DNA of 64,000 bases from Isoetes taiwanensis (GCA_021234155.1 JAJEKV010000057.1:1598300-1662299), one strand, 5' to 3'. Positions 25,396 to 38,981 are shown, numbered from the stretch's first letter. Numbers and translations: made by a program. The notes: a model not told the origin generated them from the sequence alone.

Positions 25396-25576
25396 CAAAA
25401 GGCAAAGCTTTGAAAATAACAATTAAAACAACTGTTTAGTTGAGGACAAACTCAATGAGAAAAACAAAAGAAAATGAGAAAAACAAAAGGAAAAGAAAAT
25501 GATTCCACATGGTATAAATTATGGATAACGTTACTTATTCTGGATATTAAAAAAAAAAACTTTAACACTAAAAGTG

Positions 25577-25706
25577 TTACTTATTACAGATGACAACCAT
25601 CAATGGTGACAATTACCAATTAATGGCATTACTTATTATAGATGACAATCATAATTATTGGTGACCGTTACTTATTACAGATGATAATCATCAATGGTGA
25701 CCATTG
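25577..25706 (+). repeat. Minisatellite, three units of 39-52 bp
   Basis: Units start at 25577, 25629 and 25668 with TTACTTATTA(C/T)AGATGA and share CAATCAT and GGTGACC. The first unit has an extra 13 bases. A partial TTACTTATTCTGGAT lies just upstream near 25533. Confidence 0.8.
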
Positions 25707-26464
25707 CTTATCACGTTTGCATGAAGACACAAATAATAGGTATTTCAATTTGTGGTAAATTACATGGAAAAAAACCACTATCAATGTGATAGAGAAACTC
25801 ATCAACGTTTATGAGTTGAAATGACAATGGTTTCCAACTTAAAAACTTAAAGTACGCCTCATTTTGTTTACTAAACCAATGTCGACCACGACAACAAACA
25901 TTCACCATCTCAATGCAAAAACTATCGGTAACTAGTCCATGTTCTATGACAAAAAACTACAACATTTTATTGTATGAAGCGCCTTTAAAACATATAAAAT
26001 AAGATACGTAATTTTCATTCAAAAAGCACTTTAAGTTACACAAACAAGTAAAGTCGAATTGGTTAATGGTCTATAGCCTTACTAAGCAAGACACATACGT
26101 AAAACTGAGCAATAAAACACTACTACAAACCAAACAAACAAACTATCATAAAGAACTATGATGCTTAACTATGGTAACAAACTAAACTGATAAGTCATAC
26201 ATACGAACCACACTATGTAACTATTAGTGGTTATTCAACACATTAACCCACTGAGTAACATCTCTATTTTTTAGTGATTTCATGTGAAAATTGGTATAAA
26301 AAACTAATAGTGATTATTTTTTGGGTGCCTTGTGTTTATTGGTTTTTCTAGATGGTTCAATGCTACGAAGCCAGTGGAACTCAAGCAACATCTACATAAC
26401 CATTTTCAAACTTTTTTTACTATGAAACATCTTCCCTTTCAGTAAAAAAATGAGATGCTGTTTT
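25707..26464. other. AT-rich intergenic DNA
   Basis: No gene or repeat recognised. Confidence 0.4.
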
Positions 26465-27670
26465 GTCTAGGATTTACCCGATCATCTCTAATGAGCAGTG
26501 CGTATCAATACAGATGGCTTTTGAATTAAAAAGAGACAAGTGCCAAGATTTGGACGGTTTGCCAATTGAGTTCTTCTAGGAGTATTGGGAATGATTGGAG
26601 CCAGATGTGTATGATGCTTTCTGTGACTTTCGGCATTCTATTGCTTTGAATAGAATTCTAAGCACATGTGACATCTCACTCATCCGCAAGGTCAAGGATC
26701 CTCAGACTAATTCAGACTAGCGACCAAGGCTTTTGCAAAACGGATGAAGGACATCTTGACTGAGTCCATTTTGACAACTCAATCAGACTTACAAAAAGAT
26801 GCATTCTGAACACTGTTGTTGCTGCGTCTGAGGGAATTTAATGGGCACATAAGCAAAACCTTACAGTTGTGTACTTTAAGCTTGATTTTGCGATGGCTTA
26901 TGATAGTGTTACCTGAGAGTTTATGCATTGATATATATCAATTTAGCAATTCACATCAGACATCATGAAGCTGCGCGTCTTTGCTCGGGCAACTGTATCC
27001 TTGCTTCTAGCCCCACAGATCAATGTACATGAGCTCATTGCAATAGTCTGGAACTTTATATAGGCGGGTACTGATGAAGGTGTTGTGATTAATGCGTGTT
27101 AATGCCTCCGACATCGTTATGATCCTCGCATGTTTGTAGTATGCCTGCTTTGCCTTTCAGACGTTGAGACTCTTGAGCATTATCCTTTTAATTGTCCAAA
27201 GGTTCAGTCGGCGTGGTCTTGGTTACAAGGTTTGTTTAATAGCGCATTGGATTGCCGATGCATCCTCTTGGCATTATTCTCTTGGCATCCTACTCTACTG
27301 CATGGCCTCCAGCTAGACAGAGAGCATTCCATCTTGGTTCTGGTTGGCTCTTGTGGTTCATCTGGGAGCATCGCAGGTGTCACATTTTTCAGGGCATGTA
27401 CTCATCTGCACACGGTGTTATTGATGTGGCCCAAAATAAGATACTGATGGCTTACGTGTGTGTTCTTCTCTTGAGTCAGAAATGATGAAACATATTTGGA
27501 TTCAATATCTTCAAATTGGTTCTTATCATTAATCTCCTAATCTGGAGTAAGTACATTGTGCTTCAGGCTTGTGTTCCTATGGCATCTTCTTGCCACGGTT
27601 AAATTATGTAAATGCAGCCAGTTTTGATATCTAATTAACTTTCTGCTTTAGATCCTTCAAAAGGAGATGC
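26465..27670 (+). mobile_element. L1-type LINE remnant, copy B
   Basis: Pieces in order are: DKCQDLDGLPIEFF near 26537-26577 (consensus SPGPDGFP-EF); LDFAMAYDSVT, a stop, then EFMH near 26882-26930 (consensus LDFEKAYDRV-WEFL); and the C-terminal zinc-binding domain at about 27130-27230 (VVCLLC, then ETLEHYPFNCPKVQSAWSWL; consensus CPLC---ET--HLLF-CP-A---W). It has the same 3' end as copy A. RT motifs 3-7 are missing, so it is internally deleted, and stops are present. Confidence 0.75.
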
Positions 27671-30600
27671 TAAAGGCGTTACAAAAGAAAGTATATTTTA
27701 AGCATCAAGGGTCAACCCTTATTGATTTGCAAGTGCATAATTCTAATTAGTTATTGGGAAGGGCACATATATGACGATATTTTTGTTCAATTCTGTGCTT
27801 ATCCTCATATCATAATTTGAGACGATATTACTGGATGCCAATTCATGTTATACAGTCAAGTTCTTGCATCCATGTTCATTTCTAAAGCATGCTCTATTAC
27901 ATTTTTTAGTTATGGTTTAGAAATGTTGTAAATAAATATTTGTTAGATATGCACCATTCAAGACTTAATTGATGTGTTTCTTGTAATTGTAGGTACCATT
28001 TTATATGACTATCAAGTGAATGTTATCTAAGACATTGTAACAGTCCACTATGTATAGACCTGTCCCATGGCCCGTTGCAGGATCCCCGTGGAACGTTAAA
28101 ATAATATATGAATGTGGCAACAATTGGTGTTGACCAACTGATAAATAATGCGCAAGAGCATCTATATAGCAAATTTGTTGTATGTACGACCATCCATTTA
28201 ACGATTTGTAGTGGACTTTAATTATTGCAAAATTAATTGAAAGTATAGTTTATGCTCGATCTATAAGGCAATGGTTTCGCAAATATTCTAGATCATCTAT
28301 TTGAATTTGGGACAAATTCATCAAATTCAATGCACATTGATTGAATTTAAACTACAGTATTTGTTCATCAAATCTTGTTAGATATAAATTTGATGGACGT
28401 TTGAGCTTCGAATATCACTTGAAATATAGATTTAGGCCTTATTGTAATAGAAAAACTTAGCAATTTTGCTCAACAACCTTAAATGGCCACCTTGATATTC
28501 TATGTGGCTGCCTCCCAGTCTTGGTGGTACCAATTCCCCTATGCTTTGGCACATTAGAAGTTGCAGTAGCATTGCCACCTTGGCATGCAACAAAAGTTGT
28601 AACTTACATGGTCTTGTTGGGCATGTTGCCATGTGGCATGCATGGCTTGTTGGGATTTACATTTGAATCATCATATATTTCTTAGAGAATAGTGCTCAGA
28701 AATCTTCTGTGCACTTATAAACTTCAATGACCTAGGTTATTATGTGTTTAATCTAGTAAATAAGTTCAATGGTTGATAAACCATGGTTGTAGAATATTAT
28801 TTATAAATGTGCTGAGGAGGTCGTGGCTACCGAAAAGGAGCCAAATACCATTCAAATAAGGCCAACTCAAAGTCGGCCAATTCTGCTGGCTTAACCGACG
28901 TCCTTAAACACGGGAAAACTCTGTATATATGTAATACCCCCTGATCATAACATATAGAGAAAATTCGGCACAATTCCGGCTAGCTACTCATCTCATGGAT
29001 TGATCGAAGTTCAGTTTAATTTGCTTGGTTTATAAGTCAAAGTAGCTACAGTAATCGGGTCAATGCATATATGAACAGTAACCATTGAACCTTTAGATCT
29101 AAGATTTGAATTTCACTTGAATATATATGCATTGCATAAGGGAGCTTTTGTAAAGTATTAATTCAAGCACTAACGAGATTGGAAATTTGGCTAAGGTTTT
29201 TCTTAGAATTTATCATGGCTTGCAAGATCTTTTGGTTGCTGTTGCAACACTTTTTTCATTACGTGCGTAGCCAATATTTGATAACACTAACAAGGTAATA
29301 TCCATCCACTAAATATGATGCAGAAACGACGACAAAACCTACATAAGCCAGACGACAAATGTCAAGTCACTTTTACGTCGTCACAAAAAAAGGGATAAAA
29401 CAATACCGCATGACAATGTCGTGTACACACCATTCCATGGTCATTTAGAAAACCAAATCCCTTATACAACCAAGCCACCACTACAGGATTCGACCATCTA
29501 GTAGCTAGCCATCCAACATAAATAAGTACTGATATCTTAAAAGAAGCAGCAAAAATTAACATCATATGATTTGCCTAGTACGAATGCATATGCTAAATGG
29601 CTAACATATTGATTTCCCTTAAGTAATAATTTGTAGTAAATGTTTTCCCAACAATATAACACAATCAAATGCAAAACCGGATCCAAACTTAAAATTGCCC
29701 AATTCTTCTGTTGTGCCTTTTTGCTATTTTGGGAATGATAAATTTTTTAATTAATGGGAAACAAAGGACACGAAGAATGTATTTGGACGACAACTCATAG
29801 ATCACATAATAAGATGCATTCTCTACAATTCCCTACTATAGAATGAATGAAGCCTGGCTATCTGCAATGTGAAGGGTCCTTACCAAATGATATCTTTGGA
29901 TGTTGTAGACCATGTAGATGCCTTGTAGGACGTACATTTTATATCTCAATTGTGGAAACAGGGAACTGGATTGCAATTCTACATTCCTACATGTGTCGTG
30001 TCTTCTGGATGAGCAAAAGCATCTACACCTTACACATCTGAAAAGGCTAACTTCTTCACCTATGACCACCTAAATGGAATATGCCCAAAAGAACCTCATG
30101 ACTATGTAATGTAGCATGAATAATCCTTAGGACAAAATTCAGATAGGCTGGATATCTATACCGAGAAAAAAGCAGTGCTTGGGGATCTCATTCCAGAGGC
30201 CACACATCGGGCACAAGTGACTGATAAACGGCTTCATCCTTTGAACCCAAGTGTTGATCCTTCACCCCAGCATTCTTTACATGACTATCCAGCACGTCTT
30301 CCTCTACTAGAGGCTCTACACCCTCCTAGCAAAATGCGAAGGAAAAATCTAAATTCTTCTCTCCCGTAACTCCCTTGGTAGACAACCCGCAACTGCCACC
30401 ATCGCCTCCCAAAGCCTACAGAAATTCCAAAAAATAGCTCGTCCTTGAAATACCTTGGATTAACTTGGCTTTCAAGGACTGCTACATGCAGGCCTCAATG
30501 CCAAGTATTCTGAAATAAAAGATAGGAATGCAACTGCGCTCCAAACTTGCCCAACAAAATGATTTGTGCAAGACTATTTTAAACATACCCCCCAATAATT

Positions 30601-31660
30601 ACACTTTCCCCCCGTCTTTTACAAAAAATGTTTTTAGAACCTTTATGTTCAATGTTTCTAATCGCCTACTCAATTCTAGTCGCTTTTTTGACAAAGATAA
30701 AAAAAAGTGACAATCGTTGATTGAACCATTGAAGATAGAAGAAAAATTATTGGCCCTACACGTAGCAATAGAGAGAACTGCTCACACAAGCAAGCGTTGC
30801 CTCGGATAGACCCTCCAACCACATGAAAGCAAAGTTAGATCCCAAAGGATATGGCAACCGAGATAAAAAACAAACCAAGAAAATATGAGACAAGAAGTAT
30901 AAGGAATAATAACAAAGGCTGTTCCAAGCAAGAAGATGGAAAATCGGTCCTTTGACATTCCAATTTTCAAAAGCCATGAAGAAAATGAAATATGTTAGAA
31001 TTCAATCCAGATAATAACCAATCCGCAATCTTCTGCACGAACAAGCAAACCGATGATTCTGACTTACGGTTTGGGTAACCGGTTCGTCAACCATTAGCTG
31101 CCAAAACCACCAGCTAAATCAATAACATCTGCGCTCAACCACGCTGCACCAAGCCGTAAGCCTCCAATAAATTCGAGCGAACTCTGCCGCGAAGATCCAC
31201 CATGTGTGCACCCTTCAAGGTTTTCACAAAACTTTCAATTTTGGTCCATTGCAAATCCGACCGTTGCATATCCTTATCCGATGACCAATGCAATTTTAAA
31301 CAAAAGACAAAAAAACAACTAGAAAAAATGCAGGCTTAGGAAAAAAGGAGGATATAGAGAATAAGAAATGTATTGTTTTTATACTAATCAAATTGGTAAG
31401 ACTCGTGAAACAAAAAAGGTGCATCCATATTTGGAGTAAGCAACAATTCTACATTACAACTTGCTTTTAATCAAAGATTGTTACATTCAATATTAGTCAA
31501 AGACCCTTGCATCCAGGATGCAATTTCCAATAATTCTAACATGAATTCACCCAAAGATTTGTAAAACAAGTGTAAAAGAAGTAGCCATATTAATTAGTTA
31601 GGCTAGTGCAAAAGATTGGATAATGTTGAGGCAAGGAGTTTCAGTGGGGATAGCCACCAG
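27671..31660. other. Unassigned intergenic DNA
   Basis: 4 kb with only short open frames. 28800-28990 has a TATATAT-containing, LTR-like texture, but no partner copy was found. 30740-31300 on the minus strand has a run of short frames such as WTKIESFVKTLKG that could be an eroded LINE leader, without a diagnostic motif. Confidence 0.35.
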
Positions 31661-31690
31661 AATAGAATAGAATAGAATAGAATAGAATAG
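31661..31690. repeat. Microsatellite (AATAG)6
   Basis: Six perfect AATAG units. A shorter ATAGA run of the same type occurs at 52681-52699. Confidence 0.95.
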
Positions 31691-32611
31691 TACCCTTAAG
31701 ATTAGTAGTAATAAGATTTGAATGTGTGATAATATTTATGTTGTGCTACAAGGTGGTACTTATCTTGCTTGTTTGTTGTTTGTGTTATGTGGACGATTTA
31801 TAACATGTTTGACACATTGAGTAGGACTTGGTAATTGAGCTAATGGAAGAATGAATGTCGATTCATATCTTTGCATTTGTGGTTTGTATATAATTGAAAA
31901 AGAGTTGAGTTATAACAGTCGCCATGGATAAATAAGGGTGATGTATTCCATCCAGAACTTTAACAACTTTAAAACATCGTGGAAATATGATTGTTTTTAG
32001 TTCATCTATTTTTCTGAACGAGTGCTTACCTGCATGACTCTTCATTGGATGCGTGATTACCTGCATGACTCTTCACTGCTACTTGCAGGATATCTAATGA
32101 AGCTAGATCCTATTAGCGGGTAAGTTCATTGAATGATTAGCAATATTGTTGTTTGAATTTGTGCCAATTCCAACGCGTTGTTCCTTTCCTGGACATTTTG
32201 TATCAATCTGGAAGCTGAACACACAAGAAGTATTTTATAATGCATTCCTTTCGAAATATCAATCTGACACCATACGATCATCATATTCCATATGTTGAAG
32301 TACTATCACCTATACAAACACATAATATAGAATATTAGTTTACTTTTGAATATGCAACTTTACATTTGCTAGATTGATCTCTACGTACTTGTTGTCGCCA
32401 TTGGCCATTGTTGAATCATGAATCCAGAAGGCCGCATGCAGCAATATCTCTTGCAAGATCAACGGAAACATCTACAACGGTTCAACATCCAACGTCATCT
32501 TAAGAATTGTTGGAACATTGGGGGATAACACTTGGCATTCAAAAAACATCTAAAAGACCAAACATTGAATGAATATCTCCCAAAATAATATATGGCATCA
32601 ACAATATATTA
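31691..32611. other. Unassigned intergenic DNA
   Basis: AT-rich, no recognised gene. Contains a short direct duplication GATTACCTGCATGACTCTTCA/GCTTACCTGCATGACTCTTCA near 32025-32070. Confidence 0.4.
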
Positions 32612-32638
32612 ACAATAATAATAATAATGATAATAATT
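32612..32638 (-). repeat. (AAT)n microsatellite at LINE 3' end
   Basis: AAT/ATT units with one interruption. On the LINE strand it reads (ATT)n and lies just after the last coding-like piece, consistent with a microsatellite-type LINE tail rather than poly(A). Confidence 0.7.
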
Positions 32639-34970
32639 GATATTAACGTCCACAGGGGCCTAAGCAGGCCATGGGACAAAATTACATGTTTGCATATCAC
32701 AGTGAAATTGTCTTTTTTAGATAGTCTCCCTCTTGTCTGTTTCAAGAGTTCCTTTACAAAATGCACTCACTCCACAAATTGTTGACAACCAAAGCGGTCA
32801 AGGTTGAGCTCAATTCAAATGGGGAAAAGCGTGTCACTGAGGTTAACGTATTTTGGGCGTGAATATCACATGTGCTTCATCTTCTGGCTTCTTGTAGGTC
32901 AGCATGTAAAGCTCTTCCCTTGGGATGCCTTGCCATCACCTTGCTCAATTAGCGGCGTGGGGCTCATACGGTTACAGCGACCCTAATCATGTTTGGGGAA
33001 CGGTTTAAGATGAAGCAGATTTGTTGCTGTTTCCTGCGGTAGAGGATTGAAATGCATTGTAGTATGTGACTTCTTCTTGCCCGGCCTGTAAATCTTTGAA
33101 AAAGCAGTGTCCCGAGACTCTTTATTGTAGTCTACACTAGTGAAGCCAGAGTTTACCAAGCCATGCATTTAACTCCTTAAACCGGCTTTATCACCCTCAC
33201 ATTAAGCTCGGATGAATAGAGCTCTTGATTCTTTGAATGTATTAAAGTGGTCTCATTGACTACTTTTCTTGTACAAAATCCGGTCAATTGCGTGCATTGC
33301 CAAAACTTCTATGAGCGGTAAACTCCATAATCTCATAACCAGGGACGGAAGGACGGCCAAAGACATATGCATGAATGCTTTAAATGCTTTCTAGTTCTTG
33401 CCATTTGGTTGATTTAGCCTTGAGGAGGGCCCCGATTTCCACATCGTATAGCATTGCGGTGGGCGATTCTGCATCCGAACAAGCGTTTTTAAGAGGTAAT
33501 GCGCAAACGATAACGCGGATTTACATTGGTTTACCATACACCGCGAGATACTTTATAATTTCTTTGCTATAAACCTGATTACGCCGGTGATCCATGATCT
33601 CCAGGTTGCATGTACTTCTGTTTGAATGTTTGTATGATTCCGCAATAAATGTCTTGTCATCATATGTTAGAGATGGGTCCCCTTCTAGGAAGCACATTAC
33701 CTTTGTTTTGAATGACGGATATATAGAGGCTGGCGAGAATCTTTAGCGTATCCAATTGCGTTTGAAGGTGGATTTCTTGAGTGGGCTGCTAGTATTGGGA
33801 GTGCGTCGACGCCAGTAGCGGGATTATGAATCATATTGAAGTTGAGAGAATTGCACCTGTTGTCTTGAAGGTCTTCAAAGGCGGTCTATGCGGTCAGAAT
33901 ATAAATTAGTGACGGGCAACCTTGTTTAACTCAATGTCATGATTATAGTCTCGATAGTCTGTTGGTGTGCTGATTTTGCCTCTTACTCTTTCCTTATAAT
34001 CTGCCTATGCCTACAACCCATATACGGAACTCAATTTGGGTTGATGATAACTCTTGGCGTGGGACAGTATCAAATACTTCATAAAGTCTATGAAGCAGCG
34101 AAAAGCTGCCATGTGCTTTAAAGTCTTCTACCAATGCTCGGGAGGTGAGAAGATGATCTAGTGTGGAGTATTTGGGGGGAATCCGACTTGTCCATAGAAC
34201 TCTAATGTTTTGTGCCTGGAAGCCCATGTGGAGAGTTTTCCATCAAAAATTTTTTCCAAGCAGGTTTTACGCTATCACGGAAATTTGATCATTAAAGTTG
34301 ATAATTACACGGTTCATAAGCATCTCCCTTCTTGTGGATGGGATGTATCATTTCGTGATCAAACATGTAAGGAATCCATCAACAATGGCTTGATTGAACA
34401 GTGGTGACAACGTTGCAAGTTCTTCCCCACAAACATGTGATACTTAATCGGACCATCAATGTCACATGCTTTTACATTGGCTAGATCACTAATTCCCTTT
34501 GCACTTCACCACTTCTATGCAAAAATGGGTAGCATCGGTTAATTGGCAGTCTAGTTTGTTCACTCCTTTAAATAATAAAGGTGCATCGCATAAGTTTTCG
34601 GACATGGAGGTCGGTTAAACCAAAGTTGTTGCTTAGGTGGAAATTGAGGCCATGCCAAAATCTCTTGGTTCTTTACTGACTAACTCTTTGGCTTGATTCT
34701 GCTTGTTTATTTTGCTTCCATATCACTTCTTGGATTTTGACCAAGCGTCTATATGCTTTTAGACAGTGTTTGCTATTTTCTACGGCTTCTTTAAGTTCTT
34801 TACGGGTTATTGTAGTAGCGGCCCGGCCGAGGCGTCACGGGGCCATAGATGTAATGCACTTTTCACCGGCAACTTTGTTAAGAGCGATGCTCTTGCATTT
34901 TATCTTTGGTATCTTTGCTTGAGAGATGGTGGGCGTATGGCTTCATAAAATCCTTCATCCTTGGCGGCAT
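32612..34970 (-). mobile_element. LINE remnant (reverse transcriptase and 3' end), minus strand
   Basis: Reading leftwards: linker KELVSKEPRDFG near 34660; KLSTWASRHK, then GQVGFPPKYSTLDHLLTSRA and FDTVPRQEL (RT motifs 1-3; consensus QAGFRP--STLDHL-TLR-L-E and FDTVPR) at 34240-34066; WSLPLIEVLAMHAIDRI near 33340-33285 (consensus GSLPIE-MAM-R); a C-terminal block EDEAHVIFT near 32893-32867 with KYVNLSDTLF in another frame; and KELLKQTRGRLS at about 32754-32719. It ends in an (AAT)n tract, which would be the 3' tail. I associate this RT type with mosses, lycophytes and ferns. Stops and shifts abound. The 5' part appears to be separated from it by Copia element 2. Confidence 0.75.
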
Positions 34971-35387
34971 TGTGAAATTTAATGTGAAGGTAGTTCATGT
35001 CATATTTGTGGAATCATGGACTATTGATATTAATTATCAAAAGGATATGGTTCACGATATGAACAAAATAGCATGAAACGATGTATCATGGGTCGGGTGT
35101 ATTCCATAGTTAAGATAGAACTGGCCCGGAATGATTTGATACGCCGGTTTTAGAGTGATGTGGCCGGATGAGATAGCCGGCAGTTGGTTGAGCTTTCCGG
35201 GTGGGTATGATAATGGTATGTAATGGAGGTCGTTAACTATGGGAAATGCTGGTATGTAAAACGAATTTGAAGTTCATTTTAAGGAAAGTTTACCATTGTC
35301 TAAGGTGTTGTTATATTGTAATTAAGCCGATTGCCTATATTTGTCATCGAGAGAAACTAAGTTCATATTAAACAAAAACGCTTCCGG
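34971..35387 (+). repeat. 5' LTR of Copia element 2
   Basis: About 417 bp, aligned to 38982-39400 over its whole length but with many single-base indels. The distal end (CTTCCGG) differs from CTTTCAACA in the 3' copy. Confidence 0.88.
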
Positions 35388-35399
35388 TGGTATCGAGCC
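35388..35399 (+). other. Primer-binding site of Copia element 2, altered
   Basis: TGGTATCGAGCC, against the usual TGGTATCAGAGCC: one AG dinucleotide is reduced at the same place where element 1 is altered. Confidence 0.75.
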
Positions 35400-35409
35400 A
35401 CATTGCAAA

Positions 35410-38400
35410 TATGGCAACACCCGATTTGGTGCTACACTTAGAGCATGAATTGGAGGTGTTCAAGGAGATTATGGGTTTAAGTTTTGGAAAGAGAGAATAT
35501 TATGGAGTGCTAGAGTTTGGTCTATGGAACCTGAAGTAGATCCATCCGTGAGACTTCAAATGGTTTGGGCAACAAGTTAGCGGCCGAGACTCCTCTTCTA
35601 GTGCTAGCTTAGCGGCGAGGGAATGCGAGATAGGCACTAGTAATGTAAGTGATCTACAACCTCGAGGCGAAAGTTAGCATTGACAATAAAACTAGAAAGT
35701 GAAGCTAAAAGCAATAATCGGATCCAAGCTTGCTCTGGCATTATGCTCAATTTGAGAATGGACCTAGAAATGTGGCGGTACTGCTACAAGCATCAAACAA
35801 AAACTCATCTCAAATAGATGTTTTGGAAGGTGAGATAAAAGCTGAAATATTGATAGTCACGGTGAACTATTTCGGAAATATGACACACACTGTCGCGAGA
35901 TCTTCGCGGCGGTAGGAAAGCTTATTATCGGGGCATGCATTAGAGGCAGGTAATAAAGAATGTTTTCCTCTATGAACAACTTATCGACAACATAAGAAAT
36001 GTTGCGGAGAGGCTGACATCTTTGGCGACAACCGCCTGATTTGATGAACAAAACGAGGAAGAGAAATCTGGCGATGTCTTGCTTCATAAAGTCACTTTCA
36101 ACAGAAGTCAAGGGGAAAAGGACGGTAGATCCTGCTTTGTCTGGAAAGTGGACATATTAAAGTCGCTTGTCAAATTGGAAAAACGATTAATACTTCGCTA
36201 CGGAGGTCGACCATCGTCTACGCGATTCTTAATAGATACTAGGGAAAGGAAAGAAGGTAAAACTGAAAGGCGAAGATGGCGGGGCATAAGAAAGAGGAAG
36301 GTGGAACCGGTAATGTAAATAAACCCTGAAGGTAAATAAGATAAAGTGGGCTGCCGCCAGGTGCGTAATACTTTGTTTAATGCTTGTAAACCCCGTGACG
36401 ACTTCTAATGCATTTGTTGTGGATAGCCCGGTCTTGAGGAAGACATAGTTAGCTCCTCGAGAAATGCTAAAAGGGAGTTCAGTGGTTATGGCAAGCACGT
36501 GAAGAGGCTTGAGATGGGAGAACTCGGCAGTAGAGTCACGAAGGACTAATGCGGTATTCAATCTTGAAGAGGGCAGTAGATATATAATGTGTTTATTGTG
36601 CACGGTATTAAGAAATCTTGTTTCTGTAAACCCAACTAGCGGATCTTGGCTTTGTTGTTGTTTTGACAAAAGACTTTGTAAGATTTGAAGAAACAACAAG
36701 AGTTGCTTTTTCTTGGTACCGCAGTGGTAATTTGTATGAGCTAAATTGTCAGTACTCATTGATCTTTTACGTGGTTCCCTATGCCCTACGTAAATATTCG
36801 CGGCAGAGATGCTCCATCATTGATATGGCATGAAGAAGGCTTGGCATGTAAATTAAAGTGTATTGAAGAGATGATCAAGAGAAATACATTATGGGAACTT
36901 CTCATAATGACAAAATTACTCATTTGCATGCTAGGCAAGCATGCGAACTACGGGGAATAAGAAGCCGGATGATGTTAATCTGGCGGGCACTCGATATTTG
37001 TGGCCCAATAAATGTGCAAGGTAAAACATGAAAAAGGGTACTTTCTTACATTTTGTGGATGACTTTTCAAGATTTACAAAATATACTTGCTGAAAATAAA
37101 AATGAAACATGATGTATTCAAAATTTTGTGTTGAAAGTGAAGAGAAGCCGGGGAAAAAGGCTGGTTTGTTTAAGATCGATAGAAGCGATTGGTATACCTC
37201 TCCGGAGGATTCAAGAAAGTTTACGTAAATTCCGCGGATAAAGAGGCAACTTACATGCTCTTACAAGCCCTCAGGCCGAGGAATGGATGTCCTCGAGGAG
37301 AGAGAAAACGGGGACTTTGTTAAAAAATCTTTGTAAGAGACGTGTGAAACACTGGTGCCAATTATCTATGGGAAGAGGCAATTACGGTGGTCTATATTCA
37401 AAATAAACTACGCTTTCTAAAGTAAGCTCAAACCTTGCACGAAGAACTTTGGTCAAAGACAAAGAGATAAACTTTGATGGTGTTGAAAGTATTTGGGTGT
37501 CTTGCATATATGCATATTCGAGAAGAGCTAAGGAAAAAATATGGTGGGCTACAAATGGATTTTAAATCAAACCCGGGAATAGATAGCAAAACTTACCTTA
37601 AATTCAAAGGCAGAACTTGTTACCTGAGGACTCTGACGAGAAAAAGGAATTGATTATCAAGAAACTTTTAAGCCTATAGTGACTTTCAAGCATTGAGGGG
37701 ATTAATGTTTGGTGACCGCCAATGCAAGAAAACTCAAAATTCATCATATGGATGTATCCACCGCTCTTAAATGCTAAACTAGATGAAGAGATTTTCATGC
37801 AACAAGCCCCGTGGATTTACATGCCGAAATAAGGTATGGAGATCGAAAAAGGCCTACTTGGACCGAAATACCGTGCACCCGCATAATGGTAATGTATGTA
37901 TGGATAAATATTTAAGGTTAAAAGATTCCGTAAAATTAGGTATGCATGGCAATCCATACATTTCCATCGTGATGGAAATGAGTATTGCGTCATGGCTCTA
38001 TAAGGTAGATGATTGCATAACGCAGCTACATCCTAAAAGTACTGTCACCCAAAGAGATACTAAAGCGTAAAACCAAGATGATGATCCGGGGAGTTAAAAG
38101 TTTCTAGGAATGGAGGCACAAGATTTCTTTGAAGCCAAGAAGCTATGTTTGCTCGGAAAGAACACGAAAGTATGTTAAAAGATTTGGCATGTGTGAATGC
38201 TAAAACTCCGATTGTGCCAGTCAGCATTAACAAAAGACATGGGACCCAAAACCGAGTAGGCTGAAATCGGATATGCAAAACGGTGACCATCGCCAGCTGA
38301 TAGACCGCCATTGGGAAGCGTAGCTTAATGGTACCGCGTCTGGACATATCGCTTATTGGAACATGCCGAGCGATTAATAATAATAATCCGGTGAAGATCA

Positions 38401-38970
38401 CATCGATAGCGCAAAAGAGTACTCGATAATTTTTCTGAAAGGAACCAGATTTCAAGCTTGTGCTATAATTCGAGCAATGCATTCCGAAGCATTTCCGCAT
38501 TCAGATTAATGGGTGATATTGACACAATAACCACCGTATCACTTAATGACAATCGAAAGTTAGTGTTTCATGGAAAAGTAAAAACAAGGAGCCAGGAAGC
38601 TTTGTCCTCCACAGGTTTAATATGTGCAATGCAAGAACACTGCTAGCGTACCAAAAGAAATTATTTGGTTGAGAAGGCTATAAAGGATCCTGGGCCTGGT
38701 CAGCCAGAAGAACCAACAGAGCTAAAATGTGATAACAAAGTTGCACTCTCCCAACACAGTAATCCAAAGATTTCATGAAAGGATTTAAACATATTGAAAT
38801 GAAAAACATTTCATCAAGAGCAAAGTGTGGAAAAAGGGAAAAAATGAATTTACAAGGCGTGAATACGTAAAACCAAGTGGGCGTATATAATGACAAAGCC
38901 CTTACGAGATAGAAGATTTTATGTAACCTAGGGAAGTCCATGGAGTATTTAGATATCGAACATGACAATG
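35410..38970 (+). pseudogene. Decayed Copia gag-pol (element 2)
   Basis: Gag start MATPDLV at about 35410, then GFKFWKERILW in a shifted frame. A zinc knuckle (CFV-CGK-GHIK-AC with one frameshift) lies near 36130-36165, and a VVDS protease trace near 36418. Integrase pieces are LHFVDDFSRFTKYTC near 37045-37090 and FGCLAYMHIREELRKK near 37493-37540. RT is represented by WMYPPLLNAKLDEEIFMQQA near 37752-37810 (consensus QMDVKTAFLNG-L-EEIYM-QP), and RNase H by KEIIWLRRL, then KCDNKVALS near 38657-38755. The RT palm with YVDD is not found. The longest antisense frame here (176 codons at 36759-36229) is a shadow. Confidence 0.8.
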
Positions 38971-38981
38971 CAAAGGGGAGC

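Noticed and set aside
25353-25410. tRNA gene
   Set aside because: T-arm-like stem-loop present, but no acceptor stem and no proper anticodon arm.
36229-36759. 176-codon minus-strand frame, the longest open stretch between the two genes
   Set aside because: It is antisense to the decayed gag/protease region of Copia element 2 and has no family match.
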